Origin: Eubacterium sp.
GTDB taxonomy: Bacteria > Bacillota > Clostridia > Lachnospirales > Lachnospiraceae
DNA: 9,082 nucleotides
Direction: 5' to 3'
Assembly: GCA_020844525.1 (NCBI GenBank)
Contig: JAJGAH010000073.1
Location: 1 to 9,082, forward strand
Part shown: one piece after another, positions 1 to 6,377 of the stretch
Layout: every line of letters begins with the position of its first letter
Position numbering within the stretch: position 1 is the first letter of the stretch
The notes under the pieces: model-generated
What the model was told of the DNA's origin: nothing
Databases searched by the model: none
What the model saw: only the letters and a program-made list of their open reading frames with translations
Made by a program: the position numbers and the translations under genes

Positions 1-1010
1 GACTCTCCATTTATTTCAATCCACTTTCCGATTTCCTTCAGGATCCTGGCACTTTGATCGGGTATATGGCCATTTGCATCCGGACCAACATTTAATATCA
101 TGTTTCCGCCTTTGCTGACGCATTCGACAAGCTTACGGATCAGCATTTTCGGTGTTTTAAACTGCTGATCTCTGGGGTCGTAGCACCAGTGGTTGTTCAT
201 TGTGCAACATAGTTCCCATGGAACAGGTTCTCCTTGGGCATTCCGAATCCCTTCCGGTGGGATAATCTGCTCCGGACTGACAAAATCGCCTGCATATTCG
301 GAGGGAGTATCAGTGACCAGTGAACCAAATCCCTCTCCCGAGGTCTCCAGCCTGTTATCAATAATGACATCCGGTTGAAACGAGCGAACCATACGAACCA
401 GCTCTGCTGCTTTCCATTTTTCTCCAAACATGTCATCATACGAAAAATCGAACCAAAGGATATCTATCTTTCCATAATTGGATACAAGCTCTCGTACTTG
501 TCCATGCATATAATTAAGATAGCGATCCCAATTTGTACTTTCGTTTTTAAAAAGTGGATTAGCGCGCATGGGATGGAACGCATCTTTGTATTTGGGATAA
601 TCGGGATGGTGCCAGTCCAGCAGTGAATAATACAGACCAACCTTCAATCCCGCTTCCCTGGCAGCATCTGCGAATTCTCTGACAAAGTCACGTTTACATC
701 TGGTATTTGTACTCTTATAGTCCGTGAGTGCAGAATCAAACAGGCAAAAGCCATCGTGGTGCTTCGCCGTCAGCACGATATATTGCATGCCGGCGTTCTT
801 GGCCATCAATACCCACTCTTTCGGGTCACAATTTTCCGGATTAAATTCTTCAAAGTATTGTGCATAATCAGACGTGGATAAACGTTCTTCACTGCGTACC
901 CATTCCCCTCTGGCCGGTATAGAGTATAACCCCCAGTGAATAAACATACCGAATCTTGCTTTTCGGAACCAATCCGTACGCTCGTATACTTTATTAAAAT
1001 TTTGGTTCAT
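1..1010 (-). CDS. Alpha-L-fucosidase, GH29 family (3' end outside window)
   Basis: Retaining exo-glycosidase that removes alpha-L-fucose from oligosaccharides. From the ATG at 1008-1010 the minus strand reads 336 uninterrupted codons to the window edge, so the C-terminus is missing. GH29 marks in order: the N-terminal FGMFIHWG segment (His25), KHHDGF (His84, His85), ILWFDF with Asp188 as the likely nucleophile by family position, QPDVIIDNR, GDFVSPEQ and PWE, and the late catalytic-domain signature NMILNVGPDANGHIP. The visible end (GKWIEINGE) matches the end of the GH29 barrel, so perhaps about 100 residues are lost. I could not assign the acid/base Glu with certainty. There is no signal peptide, which points to a cytoplasmic enzyme. 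It starts 4 bp after the upstream permease stop, with AAAGGA at 1018-1023 seven bases before the ATG, so it is the last visible gene of the transporter operon. Linkage specificity and subfamily are not readable from sequence. Confidence 0.93.
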   Translation of the reverse strand, partial: MNQNFNKVYERTDWFRKARFGMFIHWGLYSIPARGEWVRSEERLSTSDYAQYFEEFNPENCDPKEWVLMAKNAGMQYIVLTAKHHDGFCLFDSALTDYKSTNTRCKRDFVREFADAAREAGLKVGLYYSLLDWHHPDYPKYKDAFHPMRANPLFKNESTNWDRYLNYMHGQVRELVSNYGKIDILWFDFSYDDMFGEKWKAAELVRMVRSFQPDVIIDNRLETSGEGFGSLVTDTPSEYAGDFVSPEQIIPPEGIRNAQGEPVPWELCCTMNNHWCYDPRDQQFKTPKMLIRKLVECVSKGGNMILNVGPDANGHIPDQSARILKEIGKWIEINGE

Positions 1011-1014
1011 TTTG

Positions 1015-1878
1015 TTATCCTTTCACAGCACCTCCAGAAAGAGCCTCGATAAAAAACCGGCTGAAGAAGCAGAACAGAAGTATTGGCGGGATGATGATAA
1101 TGACAATGGCAGAAAGCAATCCATTGTAATCTGTAGAAAAACTTGTCGTAAATTGCGAAAGTATTGCCGGGACAGTCATCTTTGATCGGTCTACAATTAA
1201 CAATGACGCCCAATAGAATTCATTCCAGAGCTGAAGCCATTGGAGAATAGCTGCTGTGAAGATACCCGGTCTGGCAATCGGAAACATAATCTTAATAAAG
1301 GTCTGAAAATACCCTGCGCCATCAATCCTGGCCGCTTCTTCAAGCTCTTTTGGGATGGTAGCAAAGTAATTACGAATCACCATAAAACTGATTGCGATGC
1401 CGCTGCATGCATATACAAAAATCAATCCAGTGCGTGTATCAAAAAGCTGCATTCCTTTGATCAGATTGTAGACAGGAAATGTCAATGCCGAAGCAGGTAC
1501 AAACATTGTGGCCATAAAACATGCTGTAATAATGTGTTTCCCTCGAAAGTTAAATCGTGCGATTACATATGATGCCATAGAGAGCATGACAATAGACAGA
1601 AGCATTCCGATGGTTGCACAGATAAAACTGTTTGCAAAATATTTCCAGATACCTAATTTTGTTACGACTTTGATATAACCATTCAGGTATATGGACTGCG
1701 GTAATGTAAAACCAGGATCTGCCAACAAGTCTTTCTTAAATGATGATAAAACGACCCAGCTGATTGGAAACAGAGCAATGACGCACATAATTGCCATGAT
1801 GATATAGCAGAAAACAGCTTCGCCTTTTCTGACCCGCCTGGGATTTGTCTGCACATGTTCTGCTTTAACCCTTTTCAT
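1015..1878 (-). CDS. Carbohydrate ABC transporter permease, MalG/UgpE type
   Basis: Inner-membrane channel subunit of a CUT1-type sugar importer; it pairs with the MalF-type permease encoded just upstream. About 287 residues with roughly six membrane segments, the first beginning around residue 22. The EAA loop that contacts the ATPase is clear (about residues 181-200: EEAARIDGAG, ending in MFPIARPG), and the protein ends in GGAVKG, typical of MalG-like subunits. An in-frame ATG at 1918-1920 would add 14 residues lying inside the upstream gene. I prefer the ATG at 1876-1878 because GAGAGG lies at 1887-1892, eight bases before it, and the protein then begins with a normal basic tail (MKRVKAEH). 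With this start the gene overlaps the upstream permease by 14 bp, which suggests translational coupling and equal subunit amounts. The substrate cannot be read from the permease; the adjoining fucosidase suggests a fucosylated glycan. Confidence 0.93.
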   Translation of the reverse strand: MKRVKAEHVQTNPRRVRKGEAVFCYIIMAIMCVIALFPISWVVLSSFKKDLLADPGFTLPQSIYLNGYIKVVTKLGIWKYFANSFICATIGMLLSIVMLSMASYVIARFNFRGKHIITACFMATMFVPASALTFPVYNLIKGMQLFDTRTGLIFVYACSGIAISFMVIRNYFATIPKELEEAARIDGAGYFQTFIKIMFPIARPGIFTAAILQWLQLWNEFYWASLLIVDRSKMTVPAILSQFTTSFSTDYNGLLSAIVIIIIPPILLFCFFSRFFIEALSGGAVKG

Positions 1879-2785
1879 GCGTCTGACCTCTCTTTCGTTG
1901 TTTGGTTGTGCCAAAAACAAAATTGATTAGTGCAACCATCAATAGACCTATGAGAAGCTGGATCAATCCGATTGCATTAGCTCTGGCATACTGGGTCCTT
2001 GTACTGGTTATTGCAAGTTCACGAATAATAAAGCTGATAGATTTTGTTCCGGCCGCTCCGCCAGTGAGAAAATAAACCTCATTGTATAGCAGAAATCCAG
2101 AGGTAGCTGCAAGAATTGTGACAGTCTTTATCGTTGGTTTTACCAATGGAATCGTAACATACCATTCTCTTTTCCAGCCGGTTGCACCATCTATCTTTGC
2201 TGCTTCATACAGTTCAGGAGAGATTCCATGAATCTGCCCCAGCAGCATCATTGCCGTAGTTCCACAGAAAAAGACATAGGCAAAGACAATAGCCCAGAAA
2301 TTCACTCCCCTGACCAGCAGAACACTGTCCGTAAATCCCGGATCAAAGAGATGTATGATCTGCTGGATGGGGCCGTATCTTGCATTGTACAATTGCAGAA
2401 ATATGAGTCCCATTGCCGCACTGGATATTACACTGGGGATGATATACACATTTCTTGCAAAATGAGAAAACCGTAATCCTTTTGACAGGACAATTGCAAC
2501 GATCAGAGTTAGCGGCACCTGTATCAGCACCCCAACCAGGGCCCAACCTAATGAGTTTCTCAATGCTTCCCAGAAATACGGATATTGGGTGAAAATGTAT
2601 TTGTAATTATCCATCAGATGCCCTGAGGGAAGAAATTCAGGGTGTGCCAGATTGGTGTAATCCCATTTGCAGAAAGATGTCACAATAATCTGTATAATCG
2701 GATAACCATAGAAAAGCACAAAGCAAAGACAGGAAGGCAGCAGAAACAAGAAAATAAACAGAGATCTTCCTTTCGTTTTTTTCAT
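1865..2785 (-). CDS. Carbohydrate ABC transporter permease, MalF/UgpA type
   Basis: First membrane subunit of the CUT1-type importer. About 306 residues with six likely membrane segments; the first follows the basic start MKKTKGRS. The EAA loop (about residues 194-213: YEAAKIDGATGW, then IPLVKPT) is the ATPase-docking site. It lacks the large periplasmic loop and extra N-terminal helices of E. coli MalF and so resembles the short UgpA/LacF form. An in-frame ATG at 2813-2815 would add ten residues, but its upstream bases carry no good Shine-Dalgarno sequence. The ATG at 2783-2785 has AAAGG at 2796-2800, ten bases upstream, so I use that one. It overlaps the following MalG-type gene by 14 bp and is separated from the binding-protein gene by a strong stem-loop. 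No ATP-binding subunit is encoded in the window, as is common in Firmicutes where one MsmX-like ATPase serves many importers. Confidence 0.93.
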   Translation of the reverse strand: MKKTKGRSLFIFLFLLPSCLCFVLFYGYPIIQIIVTSFCKWDYTNLAHPEFLPSGHLMDNYKYIFTQYPYFWEALRNSLGWALVGVLIQVPLTLIVAIVLSKGLRFSHFARNVYIIPSVISSAAMGLIFLQLYNARYGPIQQIIHLFDPGFTDSVLLVRGVNFWAIVFAYVFFCGTTAMMLLGQIHGISPELYEAAKIDGATGWKREWYVTIPLVKPTIKTVTILAATSGFLLYNEVYFLTGGAAGTKSISFIIRELAITSTRTQYARANAIGLIQLLIGLLMVALINFVFGTTKQRKRGQTHEKG

Positions 2786-2840
2786 CGGATCTTTTCCTTT
2801 TAGTGCATTATCCAATAATCTTACTACTCGTCAATGTGTA

Positions 2841-2879
2841 TCGGAGCCGCACTCCCCAAGGAGCCCGGCTCTGTTCCGA
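2841..2879 (-). terminator. Intercistronic stem-loop between binding-protein and permease genes
   Basis: The transcribed (minus) strand can fold into a GC-rich hairpin just after the binding-protein stop codon at 2882. The outer arms TCGGA/TCCGA and AGCC/GGCT enclose an inner stem of GGGCTCC against GGAGTGC (one G-U pair, one mismatch) around a short TTGG loop. No T-run follows, so a full Rho-independent terminator is unlikely. In many sugar importer operons such a structure protects the 3' end of the binding-protein message or partly attenuates readthrough, giving more binding protein than permease. The fold is seen; the role is inferred. Confidence 0.6.
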
Positions 2880-2881
2880 CA

Positions 2882-4252
2882 TTATGCAATGAGTGCTGTC
2901 AGCTCAGACTGCAGTTCTTTGCATTTAGCCTGGATATCGGTTCCGGCGACAGAGCACTCAATCAGCTTGTTTACAATAGCTGTCTGAACATCTGAACCCC
3001 ATGAATAATTGATTGTGTTGACGACTGTATCTGCATCATTTGCCAGTGTGCAGGCCTCTGCCAGAAGCTTTACACTGTCGTTGTCGCTTCCTTTTGCCAA
3101 CTCATTCAGGTCAAGATCTTCATTGCATGGATTGGCATTAACCTCGAGGAAAATTCTCTTCTGAACCTCATCGCTTGTCATATATTTTACGAATTCGAGG
3201 GCGAGCTTCTTCTGTGCTGGAGAAAGATCTGAAGAAATCGTCAGACCGCCTCCTGGTGCTGAAAGGGAAACATTTCCGGGATAGACGGCAGGCTTAATTG
3301 TACCGGTGGCATCACCAAAACCACTTGCACCCCATACACCATTCAGGAATGTAGCGCATTTTCCGCTGTTGAAATCACCGGAGAAATCACCGACATTGTC
3401 GCTTGCATTTGCTGATCCATTTGCCTGGTCCATTTCTGCAATTGTGGTAAAGGCAGTGACAAAATCATCCGAATTAATGGTATCTTCGGTCAGTTCTGAG
3501 GATACGGCATCCGGATTCAGAAGCCCCATATATGCGTTGAAGAGTCTTACGGATCCCTGACCAGCACTATATGCATAAACCCCATTTGCAGCGCCGTAGG
3601 AAGCAATAGCATTCATGGATGACGCCATATCTTCATAGGACTTCCATGTGTCCGGTTCTGACGCGCCAGCAGCCTTATAGATATCCGCATTGTACCAGAG
3701 CCCAAGTGTGGTAAGCTGATCATGAACTGTATAAATATGACCGTCCTTCTGGTTCATGGTGTAGTTGATTCCCACCTTGGATTGCAGATTTTCCGAGTCG
3801 ATATAATCCTTCATATCCAGAACAAGATTTTGTGAAATTGCAGCCAACGGAACTTCTCCTCCTGCAAAATCCACCATGTTCGGAAAAGATCCACCTGCCA
3901 CCTCATTCGTAACAATTTCCGTAACGTCTTCAACAGGAATCGGTTTGAATTGACAGTCATCATCTGCATGTTTATCCGCAAATTCCTGATAGATATCGCG
4001 CATAACAGCTGCTGCCGGCCATGTTTCTTCATCATGATAGTAAGCATGATAAAATTCCAGTACTTCCTTACCAGCTGCCTCACTATCTTTTGATCCACCT
4101 GCTACAGATGCAGAAGCAGTACTGCTTTTGGCAGAAGAGCTGCTGTCAGATGGAAGATCTGCTGAGCTGCTACTTGTATTACTCCCGCACCCGGCAAGGC
4201 CTGCCGCTGTCATTGCCGTAACCAAAATCATAGAAACAATCTTTTTCCTCAC
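2882..4252 (-). CDS. Extracellular sugar-binding lipoprotein of the ABC importer (SBP1)
   Basis: Captures sugar outside the cell and delivers it to the MalF/MalG-type channel encoded downstream. 456 residues, normal for CUT1 family-1 binding proteins. The N-terminus is a lipoprotein signal (basic RKK, hydrophobic stretch, lipobox LAGC with Cys22), followed by a Ser/Ala-rich linker to about residue 58 that tethers the folded domain to the membrane. Family features include DGHIYTV, LWYNADIY, FNSGKCATFLNGVWG and FVKYMTSDEVQ. The start codon is GTG (4250-4252), supported by a strong GGGAGGA Shine-Dalgarno at 4261-4267, eight bases upstream; the signal peptide is complete from this codon. The 148-bp gap upstream suggests its own promoter, plausibly controlled by the neighbouring regulator. 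It is a diverged paralogue of the protein at 4402-5655. The ligand is not readable; a fucosylated oligosaccharide is inferred from the operon. Confidence 0.93.
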   Translation of the reverse strand: MRKKIVSMILVTAMTAAGLAGCGSNTSSSSADLPSDSSSSAKSSTASASVAGGSKDSEAAGKEVLEFYHAYYHDEETWPAAAVMRDIYQEFADKHADDDCQFKPIPVEDVTEIVTNEVAGGSFPNMVDFAGGEVPLAAISQNLVLDMKDYIDSENLQSKVGINYTMNQKDGHIYTVHDQLTTLGLWYNADIYKAAGASEPDTWKSYEDMASSMNAIASYGAANGVYAYSAGQGSVRLFNAYMGLLNPDAVSSELTEDTINSDDFVTAFTTIAEMDQANGSANASDNVGDFSGDFNSGKCATFLNGVWGASGFGDATGTIKPAVYPGNVSLSAPGGGLTISSDLSPAQKKLALEFVKYMTSDEVQKRIFLEVNANPCNEDLDLNELAKGSDNDSVKLLAEACTLANDADTVVNTINYSWGSDVQTAIVNKLIECSVAGTDIQAKCKELQSELTALIA

Positions 4253-4260
4253 AATAAAAA

Positions 4261-4267
4261 TCCTCCC
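4261..4267 (-). promoter_or_regulatory. Ribosome binding site that fixes the GTG start of SBP1
   Basis: The minus strand reads GGGAGGA here, eight bases before the GTG at 4250-4252. It is the strongest Shine-Dalgarno near this gene. It supports GTG as the start and high expression of the binding protein. Confidence 0.8.
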
Positions 4268-4276
4268 ATTTGAAAA

Positions 4277-4309
4277 AATACATCGCTACACACTGTTTTC
4301 TGATGTATT
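4277..4309 (-). promoter_or_regulatory. Inverted repeat upstream of the transporter operon (candidate operator)
   Basis: Perfect 8-bp inverted repeat, AATACATC at 4277-4284 and GATGTATT at 4302-4309, separated by 17 bp, 24 bp upstream of the SBP1 GTG. It lies in the only sizeable gap between the regulatory genes and the transporter operon (4253-4401). I found no convincing -35/-10 pair in this gap, which would fit an activator-dependent promoter. It may be a regulator site or a leader hairpin; neither is shown. Confidence 0.35.
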
Positions 4310-4401
4310 GATTTTCACATGGAAGGATACTTTTTTGAATGAAAGATATTGCGCCAAACCAGGACGTTGTTTTCCTGTTGATGTTGCATCTTGTACTTTA
4401 T

Positions 4402-5655
4402 TTACTTCAGTGCATTATTTTCCAATATTGACCTGACATCTTCGAGATAAGAGCGTTTCTGGTCCTCTTTCCAGATGTTTACAGGTATTTCAATTTTCTG
4501 TCCTGCCTGCTCCACACTGGGAAAAGCCTGCAGAAGTCTGTCGCTGGATGTCATGGATACAATGTCAAGATTTGGATTAGATGGGATTTGGCCGGTCTCA
4601 TTCAGAATCCTTTCCTGCACCTGATCACTTAACATATATTTCAAAAAACGTACACTGGCATCAATTGTCTTCTGATTGTTTGTATTTCCGAGAATATACC
4701 CCAAGCAGGAGGATTCACAGGAAATTCCAGCTCCGTCAGATGATGGGAATGAAGCATATTTTACTTGTATATTTTCATTAATCATCGTATCTGCCCAAAG
4801 ACCGTTGATATAGATAGCGGTTTTCCCGGCATTAAATGTCTCAAGTGTATCCCGGTACGAAAAGTCTGTCTGATTATCAGAATAAGCGCTGATTTGTTTA
4901 ATGTAATTCTCTGACTCCTGAAATGCATCATCATTGAGATCAGCTTCTCCCCTTTGCAGAGCCTTTAGCTGACGGGGATCCAGACTGGAAAGCAATGCAT
5001 CTGTCAGATACATAATGTGATTTTCATCCATCTCCATAGCCGAAATCGAATCTCCATTCTGGTCTGAAAAAGTCTGTATTTTTTTGCAGTCTTCTAAAAG
5101 CTCATCCCAGGTTGAAGGCGGATTCTCTATTCCGGCCTTCTGAAAAATATCCGTGTTATACCAATAACCAGCAAGAAGGAGTACATCAGATACCGTATAA
5201 ATGCGCCCATCCTCCGTCATCCACCGTTTTCGTGTAGCCGGGGCAATATCCTTGGCAAAGGTTGGGTCCTGTTCAAGATATGGCTGAAGGTTCACTGCGT
5301 ATCCCTTATCCACCATAAAATCATAGATTGAATCTTCACCTAAAGCCCCGGTAAAAATAACATCTGGTAATTCTCCAACTGTCAGCATTTCCTGAACCTT
5401 ATGAATCACATCTTCAGAAGAAGGCATGGACACCAGGTTCACATCTATATCCGGATTATCTTTTTCGAAATCCAAATAGATCTCGCGCATGGCGACATGA
5501 TCCGCTTCAGTACTGCCCCAACCATGCAGTACGGTTATTTCTGTCTTTTCCGAGTCGCTCTGGCCACATCCAGTCATCATCGACAAAAAAAACAGCAATG
5601 CAAATGTCATGGTAAAAAGGTGTATACTATTTTTCAGTGTGCATTTTCTTTTCAT
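4402..5655 (-). CDS. Second sugar-binding lipoprotein, encoded with the two-component system (SBP2)
   Basis: Family-1 extracellular solute-binding protein, about 417 residues from the ATG at 5653-5655. The N-terminus has a basic head, a hydrophobic stretch and a lipobox MTGC with Cys30, so it should be a membrane-anchored lipoprotein. It is clearly homologous to SBP1: DGRIYTV, YWYNTDIF, FNAGKTAIYINGLWA and FLKYMLSDQVQ line up with the equivalent SBP1 segments. The reading frame stays open to an ATG at 5716-5718, but that start would sit deeper inside the regulator gene and precede the signal peptide with 21 polar residues. With the chosen start the gene overlaps the regulator by 29 bp and has only a poor AAAAGAG one base before the ATG, suggesting translation coupled to the regulator. 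Its position directly after the kinase and regulator genes suggests it may present ligand to the sensor rather than, or as well as, feeding the importer. Family certain; role inferred; exact start moderately sure. Confidence 0.88.
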   Translation of the reverse strand: MKRKCTLKNSIHLFTMTFALLFFLSMMTGCGQSDSEKTEITVLHGWGSTEADHVAMREIYLDFEKDNPDIDVNLVSMPSSEDVIHKVQEMLTVGELPDVIFTGALGEDSIYDFMVDKGYAVNLQPYLEQDPTFAKDIAPATRKRWMTEDGRIYTVSDVLLLAGYWYNTDIFQKAGIENPPSTWDELLEDCKKIQTFSDQNGDSISAMEMDENHIMYLTDALLSSLDPRQLKALQRGEADLNDDAFQESENYIKQISAYSDNQTDFSYRDTLETFNAGKTAIYINGLWADTMINENIQVKYASFPSSDGAGISCESSCLGYILGNTNNQKTIDASVRFLKYMLSDQVQERILNETGQIPSNPNLDIVSMTSSDRLLQAFPSVEQAGQKIEIPVNIWKEDQKRSYLEDVRSILENNALK

Positions 5656-6376
5656 ACTCTTTTGGAAAACATCCTTCCATCTTCTTGAATACTCTTGAGA
5701 AATATGCGACATCATCAAAGCCTACCTGTTCTGCCACTTCATAAATCAGATGTCCGTCCAGAATCAGTTCTTTGGCTTTATTGATCTTGTACCTGCTGAT
5801 ATCATCAAACAGGTTGTTTCCCGTCCGGCTTTTATAAACACGACTGATATAAGACCGATTTACATGAACCGCCGAAGCAATATCCATGAGAGTGATTTTC
5901 TTGAAGTAATTTGTTTCGATATAGCGCCGGACCTGTGTCACCAGATCATCAGGGTTCTTTTGTATGAGTTCCGCGTCAGCAGCCGTATCCGATGTCTTAA
6001 TTTCTGAAAGTTTCCGTTCGGCCTTTTTTATTGATTCCGGTAACAGCTCAAGCATAGAGGTTTTGATAATATAGTCACTGACATCGTAGTGTATAGCTTC
6101 TTTGGCGTATTCAAAATCTGCATATCCGGTCAGAAGAATGACTATGGTATGATCCAGATTCTCATATGCATATTTTGCAATTGCCATCCCGTCTACAAGA
6201 GGCATCTTAATATCAGTAATGATAATATCGGGTCTTCTGATCTTCACTTCGTCAAGTAGCTGTTTACCATTCCTTGCACAAAATGTCAGCTGACAATCCA
6301 TCGATTGCCAGTCTATTAATTTTTTCATTGCTTCAAGCAAATATTCCTCATCATCAGCAACCATAACCTGCCACAT
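5627..6376 (-). CDS. Response regulator, REC domain plus AraC-type DNA-binding domain (YesN-like)
   Basis: Cytoplasmic transcription regulator phosphorylated by the kinase encoded upstream. 249 residues. The receiver domain (about 2-122) has the acidic pair Asp8/Asp9, the phospho-acceptor Asp55 in IIITDIKMP, Thr83 in LLTGYADFEYA, and Lys105 in DYIIKTSM, so it looks fully functional. The C-terminal AraC domain (about 145-245) has two helix-turn-helix units, near residues 161-181 (ITLMDIASAVHVNRSYIS) and 211-231, ending with the typical GFDDVAYFSRVFKK and FPKEY. It lacks the long middle region of many YesN proteins and is therefore at the short end for the family. The ATG at 6374-6376 is one base after the kinase stop codon, with AGGAGG at 6386-6391, eight to nine bases upstream, so kinase and regulator are tightly coupled. 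Likely target: the transporter-fucosidase operon, possibly also its own cassette. Confidence 0.95.
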   Translation of the reverse strand: MWQVMVADDEEYLLEAMKKLIDWQSMDCQLTFCARNGKQLLDEVKIRRPDIIITDIKMPLVDGMAIAKYAYENLDHTIVILLTGYADFEYAKEAIHYDVSDYIIKTSMLELLPESIKKAERKLSEIKTSDTAADAELIQKNPDDLVTQVRRYIETNYFKKITLMDIASAVHVNRSYISRVYKSRTGNNLFDDISRYKINKAKELILDGHLIYEVAEQVGFDDVAYFSRVFKKMEGCFPKEYEKKMHTEK

Positions 6377-6377
6377 A

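Noticed and set aside
193..626. Short open frames on both strands inside 193-626
   Set aside because: They lie within the GH29 gene, which reads open on the minus strand from 1010 to the edge with clear family motifs; the short frames are shadows.
4304..4321. Catabolite-response (cre) site upstream of SBP1
   Set aside because: The TGAAAATCAATACA stretch matches the ends but lacks the central CG and other conserved positions.
4360..4377. Small hairpin CAGGA-N8-TCCTG after SBP2 as a terminator
   Set aside because: The stem is only five base pairs and no T-run follows in the transcribed direction.
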